Assembly (NCBI GenBank): GCA_900542085.1
Contig: UQMK01000019.1
Coordinates: forward strand, 1 to 41,226
From: an uncultured Collinsella sp.
Lineage (GTDB): Bacteria; Actinomycetota; Coriobacteriia; Coriobacteriales; Coriobacteriaceae
DNA length: 41,226 nt
Reading direction: 5' to 3'
Shown one piece after another: positions 23,741-31,470 of this stretch. Position 1 is the stretch's first letter. Every line of letters starts with the position of its first letter. A program made the translations under genes and the position numbers. A model generated the notes under the pieces. It was not told the origin of the DNA, did no database searches, and saw only the letters and a program-made list of their open reading frames with translations.

Positions 23741-24694
23741 ATGGACAAGGCCGCATCCGCCGGTCATTCGGACCGTTGCCGCATCGTCGTCGATACCTGC
23801 TGCGACTTTAGCCCCGAGGTCGCCGCGAACCTCGATGTCGATATCCTGGGTTTCCCCTTCATTATCGATGGCGAGGAGCGCACGGACGACATCTGGTCGA
23901 GCATGAGCCCTAAGGAGTTCTACGACCGCATGCGCGCCGGCGCCCGCGTGTCCACCTCGGCTGTGTCGCTCGGTCGCTATATCGAGTTCTTTACCGAGTG
24001 CGCCAAAGAGGGCACGCCCACGGTCTACCTGTGCTTTACCTCGGCGCTGTCGTCGAGCTACAACTCCGCGTGCCAGGCGGCAGATGCCGTGCGCGCCGAG
24101 TATCCCAACTTTGAGCTCTACGTGGTCGACAACGCTCTGCCCTGTGCGACCGGCGCGCTCTTGGCGCTCGAGGCCGTGCGCCAGCGTTCGGCGGGACTGA
24201 CCGCCAAGCAGCTGGTCGATTGGGCAAACGAGGCAAAGACCTACGTGCACGGCTACTTTACGCTTGAGAGCTTCGACGCACTGGCTGCCGGCGGCCGCAT
24301 TCCGCCCGCGGCGGCGCAGCTCACGGCAAAGCTCGACGTCAAGCCCGAGCTCTCCTACGACCTGGCCGGCTCGCTGTCGCTGATCGGCGTCAACCGCGGC
24401 CGCAAGAAGGCGCTCAAGTCCATCCTCAAGTCGTTCCGCGAGAACTACGTGCCCGACCGCACCATGCCCATCGCCATCATGACTGCCGATGCCGAGAAGG
24501 ATGGTGACTGGCTCGAGGCCGCAGTTCGCAAGGAGGAGGGCTGCGCCGACGTCACGATTATCCGTAGTTCCGTCGGCCCTACCATCGGCTCGCACGTGGG
24601 GCCCGGTATGGTGGCACTTGCGTTTTGGGGTAAGAACCGCGCCGAGAAAGCCTCGCTTTCCGACCGCATCGCTCGCCGCGTGCGCGGGCAGTAG
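23741..24694 (+). CDS. DegV-family fatty-acid-binding protein
   Basis: A 317-residue protein of the DegV family, which bind fatty acids and serve the FakA/FakB fatty-acid kinase in Gram-positive bacteria. The start CRIVVDTCCDFSPEVAANLDV and the segments RVSTSAVS and GRIPPAAAQL are family landmarks. ATG 23741 is preferred over the TTG just before it (AAGGAG at 23727-23732). No FakA gene is nearby, so the partner is elsewhere. Function follows the family. Confidence 0.9.
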   Translation: MDKAASAGHSDRCRIVVDTCCDFSPEVAANLDVDILGFPFIIDGEERTDDIWSSMSPKEFYDRMRAGARVSTSAVSLGRYIEFFTECAKEGTPTVYLCFTSALSSSYNSACQAADAVRAEYPNFELYVVDNALPCATGALLALEAVRQRSAGLTAKQLVDWANEAKTYVHGYFTLESFDALAAGGRIPPAAAQLTAKLDVKPELSYDLAGSLSLIGVNRGRKKALKSILKSFRENYVPDRTMPIAIMTADAEKDGDWLEAAVRKEEGCADVTIIRSSVGPTIGSHVGPGMVALAFWGKNRAEKASLSDRIARRVRGQ

Positions 24695-24792
24695 GCAAGC
24701 GATGCGTCCGTAATCGCCCTCGACTCACAGCCCAAACGCTGGCACCGAGTATTCAACCTGGTAATAACACCCAACCCAAAAGGAAAGGTTTC

Positions 24793-25872
24793 ATGGCAAA
24801 CAAGCTCTCTGTCGCATTTATCGGCACCGGAATTATGGGTGCCCCCATTGCCGGCCACATTCTGGACGCTGGCTATCCCGTCACGGTCAACAACCGCACC
24901 AAGTCCAAGGCCGCAGCGCTCGTTGAGCGCGGTGCCGTCTGGGCCGATACGCCGGCAGATGCCGCGGCGAACGCCGACGTCGTCTTTACCATGGTGGGTT
25001 ATCCCTCCGAGGTCGAGGAGCTCTACCTGGCGGGTGACGGTCTGCTCGCGTGCACTAAGCCCGGTGCGGTCCTGATCGACCTTACCACGAGCTCGCCCGA
25101 GCTGGCGCGCGACATTGCCGAGGCCGCCCAGGTCTCCGGCCGCATGGCGTTTGACTGCCCCGTCACCGGCGGCGAGTCGGGTGCCATCGCCGGCACGCTC
25201 ACGGCTATCGTGGGCGCCACCGAGAACGACATCGCGCCGGTCCGCGACATCCTTTCCACCTTTGCGGCAACCATCTGCTGCTTCGATGGCGCCGGCAAGG
25301 GTCAGGCTGCCAAGCTTGCCAACCAGGTGTCGCTGGGCGCCTGCATGGTTGGCATGGCAGACGCCATGGCGTTTGCCGAGCTGAGCGGCCTTGATCTTGA
25401 GAAGACCCGTCAGATGATCCTGGGTGGCACCGGCAAGTCCGGTGCCCTGGAGAGCCTGGCGCCCAAGGCGCTCGACGGCGACTACAAGCCCGGCTTTATG
25501 GTCGAGCACTTCATTAAGGACCTGCGCTTGGCGCTCGCCTATGCCGATGACCGCGAGCTTGCGCTGCCCGGCGCCGACGTCGCCTTTACGCTCTACGACA
25601 TGCTCGACGCCATCGGTGGCGCCAAGCTGGGCACCCAGGCCATCACGGTTCTCTACAAGGAGGAGGCCGACGCCATCGCCGCCGGTCTGGACTGGTCGCA
25701 GTATCGTCCCGAGGAGCATGGTGCTCACGAGGAAGGCTGCGGTTGCGGCGAACATGGCGACGATCACGAGTGCGGTTGTGGCCACCACCACGACGAGGGC
25801 CACGAGTGCTGCGGCGGCCACGGCCATGATGATGGCCACGAGTGCTGCTGCGGCCACCATCACGGGGAGTAG
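24793..25872 (+). CDS. 3-hydroxyisobutyrate-dehydrogenase-like oxidoreductase with a Cys/His-rich metal-binding tail
   Basis: A beta-hydroxyacid dehydrogenase of the GarR/MmsB group, NAD(P)-dependent. The dinucleotide fold begins AFIGTGIMGAPIAGH (residues 8-22). The substrate segment is DCPVTGGESGA (121-131). The catalytic pair is Lys174 with Asn178 in GQAAKLANQ. The all-helical domain follows to about residue 300. The remaining 51 residues (309-359) hold 14 His and 9 Cys among Gly, Asp and Glu, arranged as repeats of (G)HECxCG and GHHH. Such a tail should bind metal ions (nickel, zinc or copper) and is foreign to the enzyme family. The substrate is unknown. It is followed five bases later by a small membrane protein gene. 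Confidence 0.88.
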   Translation: MANKLSVAFIGTGIMGAPIAGHILDAGYPVTVNNRTKSKAAALVERGAVWADTPADAAANADVVFTMVGYPSEVEELYLAGDGLLACTKPGAVLIDLTTSSPELARDIAEAAQVSGRMAFDCPVTGGESGAIAGTLTAIVGATENDIAPVRDILSTFAATICCFDGAGKGQAAKLANQVSLGACMVGMADAMAFAELSGLDLEKTRQMILGGTGKSGALESLAPKALDGDYKPGFMVEHFIKDLRLALAYADDRELALPGADVAFTLYDMLDAIGGAKLGTQAITVLYKEEADAIAAGLDWSQYRPEEHGAHEEGCGCGEHGDDHECGCGHHHDEGHECCGGHGHDDGHECCCGHHHGE

Positions 25873-25877
25873 CGCCC

Positions 25878-26306
25878 ATGAGCTGGACGTTCGTGGTGCT
25901 CGCGCTGGTGCTCTTTCTCTTTGCGATCTACATTGGCTTTTTGTGCGGCCAGTGGGCGTGCGAAAAGCGCGTCATCACCAAGCGCGACTACTGGATTGCC
26001 AACTTTGCAGGTGCGGCGGCAGTCGTCCTGCTGACCTGGGTGTTTTCGCTGTTCCCGTTGGTACAGTTTGCGCCGATCGGCTGGCTCGGCGGCTTTATCG
26101 CCGGTCTTAAGATGAGCTTTGGCGAGTCCGTCGGTCCGTGGCGCAAGCACGACGAGGTCTTTAACGTCAACAAGGCTCATCGCGCCGCCGCCGACGCGGG
26201 CGACGCTGAGGAACGCCGCCGTGCGCGTCGCAATGGCGCGGCCGACCGACAGCTCATCTCGGTCACCGATGACAGCAAGGGTGCTGGCAAGCACGCTAAG
26301 AAATAG
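25878..26306 (+). CDS. Small membrane protein, 142 residues
   Basis: Two hydrophobic segments, about residues 5-25 (FVVLALVLFLFAIYIGFLCG) and 45-70, are followed by a charged cytoplasmic-like C-terminal half rich in Arg, Ala and Lys. ATG 25878 lies five bases after the preceding stop. The longer frame from 25842 has no support. It is likely co-transcribed with the metal-tailed dehydrogenase and the HEAT-like gene. I do not recognise the family. Confidence 0.72.
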   Translation: MSWTFVVLALVLFLFAIYIGFLCGQWACEKRVITKRDYWIANFAGAAAVVLLTWVFSLFPLVQFAPIGWLGGFIAGLKMSFGESVGPWRKHDEVFNVNKAHRAAADAGDAEERRRARRNGAADRQLISVTDDSKGAGKHAKK

Positions 26307-26321
26307 TAAGAAGAGGTAACT

Positions 26322-27020
26322 ATGGCAGAAAACAAAGACGAACAGCTCACCGACGAGGAGCTGGCACAGCTTCAGCTGGCAGAGGAGAACGAGAACGCCG
26401 TCGACCGTCTGGTCCAGGAGCTCGGCTGCCCTACGCGCCGCATCCGCCAGTTTGCCGCTCGTGTGCTGCACCTGCTTGCCGAGCGCGATCCGCAGCGCGT
26501 CGTGCCCTGCGTGCCCGCGCTGATCGAGGCGCTCGACCGCCCCGAGGCGCAGACCCGCTGGGAGGCCCTCGATGCCCTGACGGCGCTCGCTACCACCTGC
26601 CCCGAGCAGCTGGGCGATGCCTTTGAGGGCGCCGAGACCGCACTGTTCGACGAGATCTCCTCCACGCTGCGCTATGCCGCCTTCCGCCTGCTGTGCGTGT
26701 GGGGTGCCACGAGCGTCGAGCGTTCGCGCGAGGCTTGGCCCATCCTGGACGAGGCCATCCAGTGCTACCACGGCGACCTCGAGTATCGCGACATGCTCGG
26801 TTGCCTGTACGAGTTTGGCCAGGGCGAGATCGACGCCGAGGTCGCCGAGAAGCTCGCGCTGCGCCTTAAGTTCGATGCCGAGAACGGCAAGGGCAGCTAT
26901 CTCAAAGCCCGTTCGAGCGAGATTTGCGAAATGCTTGTTAAACGCTTTGACCTTGATCTCTCCAAAAAGAAGAAGCGTGCTAGCGTTAAAAAATCTGACG
27001 ACGCCGAAAACGAGGAGTAA
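26322..27020 (+). CDS. HEAT-repeat-like protein
   Basis: A 232-residue soluble, helical protein. Residues about 20-200 contain repeated helical pairs of the HEAT/PBS type, e.g. TRRIRQFAARVLHLLAERDP, then TRWEALDALTALATTCPEQL, then STLRYAAFRLLCVWGATSV. Such repeats serve as protein-binding scaffolds. The C-terminus is lysine-rich then acidic (KKKKRASVKKSDDAENEE). AAGAGGT precedes the ATG. It lies 15 bases after the membrane protein gene and six bases before icd. Its partner is not evident. Confidence 0.78.
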   Translation: MAENKDEQLTDEELAQLQLAEENENAVDRLVQELGCPTRRIRQFAARVLHLLAERDPQRVVPCVPALIEALDRPEAQTRWEALDALTALATTCPEQLGDAFEGAETALFDEISSTLRYAAFRLLCVWGATSVERSREAWPILDEAIQCYHGDLEYRDMLGCLYEFGQGEIDAEVAEKLALRLKFDAENGKGSYLKARSSEICEMLVKRFDLDLSKKKKRASVKKSDDAENEE

Positions 27021-27026
27021 CAGATT

Positions 27027-28112
27027 ATGGCGCACGATGTAGTCCTGATTCCCGGTGACGGTATCGGTCCCGAGATTACGCAGGCCATGCGCCGCGTGGT
27101 CGAGGCCACCGGTGTCCAGATCAATTGGAATGTCCAGGAGGCCGGTGCCGGCGTCATGGACGAGTTTGGCACGCCACTGCCCCAGCACGTGCTCGATGCG
27201 GTCGCCGAGACCAAGGTTGCCATCAAGGGCCCCATCACCACGCCGGTCGGCACGGGTTTCCGCAGCGTCAACGTGGCCCTGCGCAAGTACTTTGACCTGT
27301 ACGCCTGCGTGCGCCCCTGCCTGTCGCAGCCGGGCGACGGATCGCGCTTTCGCGACGTCGACCTGGTCATCGTGCGCGAGAATACCGAGGACCTCTACGC
27401 CGGCATCGAGTTCGATGAGGGGGCTGCCGAGGTCGAGGAGCTCTCGCAGCTTGTCGAGCGCTCGGGTCAGAAGACCTTCGCCGCCGATTCCGCCATCTCG
27501 ATCAAGCCGATCTCCATCGCCAAGAGCCGCCGCATTGTGGAGTATGCCTTTGAGTATGCCCGCCGCTGCGGTCGCAAAAAGGTGACGGCCGTGCATAAGG
27601 CCAACATCATGAAGGCGACCGATGGCCTGTTCCTGCGCGTTGCGCGCGAGGTGGCCGCCAACTATCCCGATATCGAGTTCAACGACAAGATCGTCGACGC
27701 CACCTGCATGGGCCTGGTCCAGAACCCCAACGACTTTGATGTCCTGGTGCTGCCCAACCTGTACGGCGACATCGTGAGCGACCTGTGCGCCGGCCTGGTG
27801 GGTGGCTTAGGGATGGCCCCCGGCTCCAACATCGGTGCCGACTGCGCCATCTTCGAGGCAACGCACGGCTCCGCGCCCGATATCGCTGGCCAGGATATCG
27901 CCAACCCCACGGCCGAGATCCTTTCTGCTGCGATGATGCTCGATCACCTGGGCGAGAACGACGCTGTCAATCGCATTCGCGCCGCCGTATCTGCCACGCT
28001 CGACGAGGGCGAGCAGGTTACCGGTGACGTGCGTCGTGCCCAGACCGGCTCCGTCGAGGGGGCCGTGGGCACGCAGGCCTTTGCCGATGCCGTTATCGCG
28101 CACCTGGCCTAA
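27027..28112 (+). CDS. icd: NAD-type isocitrate dehydrogenase
   Basis: Oxidative decarboxylation of isocitrate to 2-oxoglutarate. The 361-residue length and GDGIGPEIT at the start place it among the short NAD-type isocitrate/isopropylmalate dehydrogenases. Substrate residues are seen in TPVGTGFRSVNVALRKYFDLYACVRP (the serine in FRSVN is typical of isocitrate enzymes), RENTEDLYAGIE, and the metal-binding GDIVSDLCAGLVGG. Isopropylmalate dehydrogenase is the alternative but lacks this serine-containing loop. It is the last gene of the run that starts with the dehydrogenase at 24793. Confidence 0.88.
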   Translation: MAHDVVLIPGDGIGPEITQAMRRVVEATGVQINWNVQEAGAGVMDEFGTPLPQHVLDAVAETKVAIKGPITTPVGTGFRSVNVALRKYFDLYACVRPCLSQPGDGSRFRDVDLVIVRENTEDLYAGIEFDEGAAEVEELSQLVERSGQKTFAADSAISIKPISIAKSRRIVEYAFEYARRCGRKKVTAVHKANIMKATDGLFLRVAREVAANYPDIEFNDKIVDATCMGLVQNPNDFDVLVLPNLYGDIVSDLCAGLVGGLGMAPGSNIGADCAIFEATHGSAPDIAGQDIANPTAEILSAAMMLDHLGENDAVNRIRAAVSATLDEGEQVTGDVRRAQTGSVEGAVGTQAFADAVIAHLA

Positions 28113-28171
28113 GGTAGGCACGTTGCAAACGCCTAAATAGTACTTAAGTGTTTGCGTATAACCTAAGAATC

Positions 28172-28200
28172 AATACGCCCGGCGCTCTGTCGGGCGTATT
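28172..28200 (+). terminator. Hairpin after icd
   Basis: AATACGCCCG (28172-28181) pairs perfectly with CGGGCGTATT (28191-28200). The tail CTATTGAGG is poor in T, so efficiency is uncertain. Confidence 0.6.
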
Positions 28201-28238
28201 CTATTGAGGACTATGTTTCCTAACAAGGAGTAACCGAT

Positions 28239-29324
28239 ATGGGTCTGATTCAAAAGAAGGACGAGAAGGACGAGATCGACGGCATCCAGATCATCGAGCG
28301 CGGCGAAGGCCCCGACGGTGATGAGGACGAGAAGATCGACCTGGTCGCCGGCACGTCTGCCGAGCATATTGCCGCCGGCACGACCGCCGAGGAGGAGGAC
28401 GCTCGCCTGGAGGCAAAGATCGCCGCGGACGCTGCTGACGAGAATCTGATGCCCGAGGAGCAGGATGAGGACAACGACTCCGACTTGGACGACCACGCTT
28501 GCAAGCACAAGAAGACGATGATTGCCGCCTTTGTGGTCGCCGTCGTGATCGCTGCCGTGGTCGGCTTCTTTATCGGCAATGGCGGTTTTGGCGGCAAGGG
28601 CGTCGGCTCGGCGACCCTCACCGAGGACCAGCTCGATTCGACCGTGGCAAGCTACAGCTACAACGGCAAGAAGAGCGACATCACCGCGCGCGAGGCCATC
28701 GAGAGCCAGTACAGCCTCGACACCGTCAAGGATAGCGATGGCAACTACACCGCTCCGTCTGCCGACGTTATCCTGTCCTACGTGCGCAACAAGATCCTGC
28801 TCGATGCTGCCGAGGACGAGGGCATTACCGTCTCTTCCAAGGAGATGAAGAAGTACGCCGAGGATTCCATCGGCACCTCCGACTACAAGACCATGGCCAC
28901 GCAGTACGGCGTGTCCAAGGATCAGGCCAAGCAGATTGTCCGTCAGTCCGCGACGCTGCAGAAGCTCTACAAGAAGAAGGTCGGCGACAGCTCCGCAAGC
29001 ATGCCGACCGCCCCGACCGAGCCTGCTGACGGCAACGAGGAGACCGCGAGCAAGGACTACGCTGACTACATCATCAACCTTGCCGGTGACGAGTGGGATA
29101 GCGAGAAGGGCGCCTGGAAGGATGCCGACAGCACCTATGCCAAGGCCTTCGCTGACGATGCCTTTACGGCCGATAGCGCTACCTATAAGCAAGCCATGAC
29201 CGCCTATTACACTGCTTATCAGCAGTATTCCTCGCAGGCTTCGAGCGCCAGCTCCAAGTGGACCGAGTATGCGAACGGCCTCTACGCCAAGGCCAACATC
29301 AGCATCTACGGCCTGTTTGCGTAA
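28239..29324 (+). CDS. Membrane-anchored SurA_N-like extracytoplasmic protein
   Basis: A 361-residue protein. An acidic cytoplasmic N-terminus (1-90) with DEDEK-type runs is followed by one membrane helix (about 93-112) and an outer part. That part resembles the N-terminal domain of SurA/PrsA-type foldases (ILSYVRNKILLDAAEDEGITVSSKEMKKYAEDSIG, then YGVSKDQAKQIVRQSATLQKLY). No rotamase domain is visible, so it is probably a chaperone-like or structural protein rather than an isomerase. AAGGAG precedes the ATG. A clean terminator ends it. Confidence 0.75.
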   Translation: MGLIQKKDEKDEIDGIQIIERGEGPDGDEDEKIDLVAGTSAEHIAAGTTAEEEDARLEAKIAADAADENLMPEEQDEDNDSDLDDHACKHKKTMIAAFVVAVVIAAVVGFFIGNGGFGGKGVGSATLTEDQLDSTVASYSYNGKKSDITAREAIESQYSLDTVKDSDGNYTAPSADVILSYVRNKILLDAAEDEGITVSSKEMKKYAEDSIGTSDYKTMATQYGVSKDQAKQIVRQSATLQKLYKKKVGDSSASMPTAPTEPADGNEETASKDYADYIINLAGDEWDSEKGAWKDADSTYAKAFADDAFTADSATYKQAMTAYYTAYQQYSSQASSASSKWTEYANGLYAKANISIYGLFA

Positions 29325-29367
29325 GGTTTGCCTGCACTACTGCGCGCTAACCGATCTACCTGATTGA

Positions 29368-29403
29368 GCCCGCTAGAACGGACAACGTTCTAGCGGGCTT
29401 TTT
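29368..29403 (+). terminator. Intrinsic terminator
   Basis: GCCCGCTAGAAC (29368-29379) pairs perfectly with GTTCTAGCGGGC (29387-29398), followed by TTTTT (29399-29403). Confidence 0.9.
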
Positions 29404-29436
29404 GCGTTGAGGGCGTGATTGACGGCTTAATTATGA

Positions 29437-29676
29437 CTATTCATCTTTAAGCCCAAAAAGGCTATCGGCTTCATCGTCGGATATATATTCCAGTACATCG
29501 CCTGGTTGGCAGTCGAGTGCCCGGCATATCGCGTCAAGAGTTGAAAAACGTATGGCAGAAACCTTGCCCGTCTTAATGCGTGACATATTGACCTGGGAGA
29601 TGCCCACGCGTTCCGCAAGCTCTTTGGATGAGATCTTGCGTTCGGCGAGCATGCGGTCAAGCCGCAGAATAATCAT
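29437..29676 (-). CDS. XRE-family helix-turn-helix regulator
   Basis: A 79-residue protein that is almost entirely a Cro/cI-type DNA-binding domain (RLDRMLAERKISSKELAERVG, then VNMSRIKTGKVSAIRFSTLDAI), with a short acidic end. AGGGGAAATCC precedes its ATG. It lies nine bases after the DUF2975 gene and probably shares its transcript. Such small regulators are commonly paired with DUF2975 membrane proteins. Codon use is less GC-biased than in the neighbouring genes. Confidence 0.88.
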   Translation of the reverse strand: MIILRLDRMLAERKISSKELAERVGISQVNMSRIKTGKVSAIRFSTLDAICRALDCQPGDVLEYISDDEADSLFGLKDE

Positions 29677-29685
29677 GGATTTCCC

Positions 29686-30324
29686 CTAGAGCAACTCGTC
29701 ATCTTGCTTTTGCAGGATATACCCGTAGCGGAAGATGCTGGCAATCAGGCAAATAATCAGGCCTGCAAAGAGCATGGAGGGCTCGAATAACTGGCCGACG
29801 AACGCATCCGTAAAGCTGCCGCCAAATCCTGAGAGTATCATTCCCGTGATTACGGCGCCAAGAAGCCTCACGGCAACGCCGCCGATAAGGAATAAATGTC
29901 CTACTCGACGAAGTGTCTGGTTACATTCAAGGTCAAAGGGCCTGCCTTCCTTTTCAATGTTGAGGAAAAGCCTGCGCACGCTTATCGCGATGGTAAGCGC
30001 GAGGCATGTCATCAAGAGGCTCCCTATGGCAGTGTGACCATCGTGTGCGACGAGCATAAGTGGGGCCTGCGCATCGGTACCGACGATAGCAAGGCACGGC
30101 CCTTCGCCGGCTTGAAGTTCTACGGATTGGAGACACGAGCCTTGGGAGAGGCCAGGCAATATGAGTAGAAGGTCAATCGCAATGACTGCGAGGAGCCCCA
30201 GAGCGAGCGCGGTGGTAATGCAGATCGTGGCCCATTTGCAGATGCGAGCGAGCTTCCTCAGTTTGGCTACCGTCTGTTCGCGGCTGATGGTTTCATTCGA
30301 TATAGATGCGTTTCGATGGACCAT
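29686..30324 (-). CDS. DUF2975-type membrane protein
   Basis: A 212-residue protein with four hydrophobic segments (starting near residues 32, 98, 145 and 185). The DUF2975 features are a central NIEKEGRPFDLECNQTLRRVGHLFLIGG stretch and a final helix ending in YGYILQKQDDELL. Its role is unknown; the partner XRE regulator follows directly. GGAGGGG precedes the ATG. The palindrome GATAC-TT-GTATC (30350-30361) upstream is a candidate site for autoregulation. Confidence 0.82.
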   Translation of the reverse strand: MVHRNASISNETISREQTVAKLRKLARICKWATICITTALALGLLAVIAIDLLLILPGLSQGSCLQSVELQAGEGPCLAIVGTDAQAPLMLVAHDGHTAIGSLLMTCLALTIAISVRRLFLNIEKEGRPFDLECNQTLRRVGHLFLIGGVAVRLLGAVITGMILSGFGGSFTDAFVGQLFEPSMLFAGLIICLIASIFRYGYILQKQDDELL

Positions 30325-30573
30325 AACCCCTCCAATCGGCGTTTTGGATGATACTTGTATCTTATCAGAATTAATGACAAACGATAAATAATTACGGATA
30401 CTGAGTATGTAATGATTGAAAACGATTAGCGTGAGCTATTAGCTCATTTTGGATGCCGGAGTTTGGCGCGTGGGGGATAAGGACAAATGCCAAAATTTCC
30501 TGTGATCGCGCAAGCGCTCCATCGGGTTCCCCTAATTCATATGGGAAAACAGCTGCAAACGATTGCAAGTAAC

Positions 30574-30603
30574 CGGTGAACGGTCGAAAACTACCGTTCA
30601 CCG
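30574..30603. promoter_or_regulatory. Operator-like inverted repeat, distal copy
   Basis: CGGTGAACGGT (30574-30584) and ACCGTTCACCG (30593-30603) are perfect reverse complements with an 8-bp gap. The word CCGGTGAACGGTCGA (30573-30587) recurs with one change at 30791-30805. Confidence 0.6.
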
Positions 30604-30753
30604 ATAATCTCAAAACTGGTTCTAACTGGTATTAAGTCAAAAAGACCAATTCACATATCTTCACAATGACCTGCAATTTTTCTACACGCTATTTTTAGCC
30701 GCCCTACGTTGTTTAGACACAGGAAAAGATCAGATTTTTTGCCAAAGCATTTC

Positions 30754-30764
30754 GAAACGGTTTC
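30754..30764. promoter_or_regulatory. LacI/CcpA-like palindrome
   Basis: GAAAC-G-GTTTC is an odd-centred perfect palindrome inside TTCGAAACGGTTTCAAAACC. LacI-family sugar repressors commonly bind sequences of this kind. No LacI-family gene lies in the window. Confidence 0.4.
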
Positions 30765-30790
30765 AAAACCGCAGGTAGAAGTGTTAACGA

Positions 30791-30825
30791 CCGGTAAACG
30801 GTCGATTTATCACCGTGAGCGGTGC
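30791..30825. promoter_or_regulatory. Operator-like element, proximal copy
   Basis: CCGGTAAACGGTCGA (30791-30805) repeats the distal word at 30573-30587 with one change and is followed by CACCGTGAGCGGT in a similar layout. The copies are 218 bp apart, which would suit a loop-forming regulator. Confidence 0.5.
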
Positions 30826-30874
30826 AAAAACGTTTTACCGTATGAATCAACGAAAGCGACCTCTTCTGGGGTGA

Positions 30875-30880
30875 TATAGT
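30875..30880 (+). promoter_or_regulatory. Candidate -10 box of the PTS operon
   Basis: TATAGT (30875-30880) is the best -10-like sequence near the operator. The region 17 bp upstream (GAAAGC) is not a good -35, so an activator may be needed, or the promoter lies elsewhere. Confidence 0.35.
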
Positions 30881-30897
30881 GACAACAACACGTCACG

Positions 30898-30910
30898 TGG
30901 TTACTACCAG
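30898..30910. promoter_or_regulatory. GntR (DasR/NagR-type) operator upstream of the PTS operon
   Basis: TGGTTACTACCAG matches the TGGT-N4-ACCA core of operators bound by DasR/NagR regulators of amino-sugar use. The identical 13-mer recurs at 35191-35203 before agaS. It lies about 20 bases after the candidate -10 box, where a bound repressor would block elongation. ACCAGT (30906-30911) and ACTGGT (30921-30926) form a further inverted pair. Confidence 0.7.
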
Positions 30911-31026
30911 TTTAGAAACCACTGGTCTTCAAAGAACGCTTTCTAAGAAGCTTTAAGGGCGAGCGCCCGCTGGCTTCCGAAAATCATCGGACTCAGATCG
31001 TACACACCTTCGGAAGGGAAATTTGA

Positions 31027-31470
31027 ATGGTTGGCTTTATTCTTACCGGTCATGGACAGTTCGCACCCGGTCTTGCAAGCGCTATCGCTATGGTTGCCGG
31101 CGACCAGCCTGCTTTTACCGTCGTTCCTTTTGAGGGCGACCAGGCCGCATCCTACGGTGAGGATCTCCGCGCCGCTATTACCGCCATGCGCGAGGAGTGC
31201 GATGGCGTGCTTGTCTTTACCGACCTGCTTGGCGGCACCCCGTTCAACCAGTCGATGATGATTGCCCAGGATGTCGACAACGTCGAGGTTCTGACTGGCA
31301 CCAACCTTCCCATGGTTATTGAGCTTCTGTTCCTCCGCGGCAATGCCACGCTCGCCGAGCTTGGCGAGCAGGCCGTGACCGTTGGCCAGACGGGCGTCAC
31401 CGCCCAGACGGTCGCATCCGTTGCCGGCTCCGAGGAAGAGGATATCTTCGGCGACGAGGACGGCATTTAA
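31027..31470 (+). CDS. PTS mannose-family IIA component
   Basis: A 147-residue cytoplasmic phosphocarrier. The phosphorylated histidine is His9 in ILTGHGQFAPG. The family segment VLVFTDLLGGTPFN follows at about residues 61-74. It takes phosphate from HPr and passes it to IIB. The acidic end (EEEDIFGDEDGI) is specific to this protein. GGAAGGG lies upstream of the ATG. The stop overlaps the next ATG (TAATG). Specificity for N-acetylgalactosamine is inferred from the gene neighbourhood. Confidence 0.92.
   Translation: MVGFILTGHGQFAPGLASAIAMVAGDQPAFTVVPFEGDQAASYGEDLRAAITAMREECDGVLVFTDLLGGTPFNQSMMIAQDVDNVEVLTGTNLPMVIELLFLRGNATLAELGEQAVTVGQTGVTAQTVASVAGSEEEDIFGDEDGI

Larger units (their letters stand above)
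30325..31026. other. 700-bp regulatory interval upstream of the PTS operon
   Basis: No gene is supported. The AT-richer stretch contains several palindromes: GATACTTGTATC (30350), TGCAA-N4-TTGCA (30554-30567), CGGTGAACGGT/ACCGTTCACCG (30574-30603), GAAACGGTTTC (30754-30764), a second CGGTAAACGGT element (30791-30820), and the GntR-type operator (30898-30910). This density is far above that of the other gaps in the window and marks a heavily regulated promoter. Confidence 0.65.

Noticed and set aside
25716..25869. Cys/His-rich tail as a separate small metallothionein gene
   Set aside because: There is no internal start with a ribosome site. The frame is continuous with the dehydrogenase.
29437..30324. 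XRE/DUF2975 pair as a prophage repressor module
   Set aside because: No phage gene lies nearby, and small XRE regulators are typical partners of DUF2975 proteins.
30840..30900. Sigma-54 promoter for the PTS operon
   Set aside because: No GG-N10-GC pattern is present and no LevR-type activator gene lies in the window.
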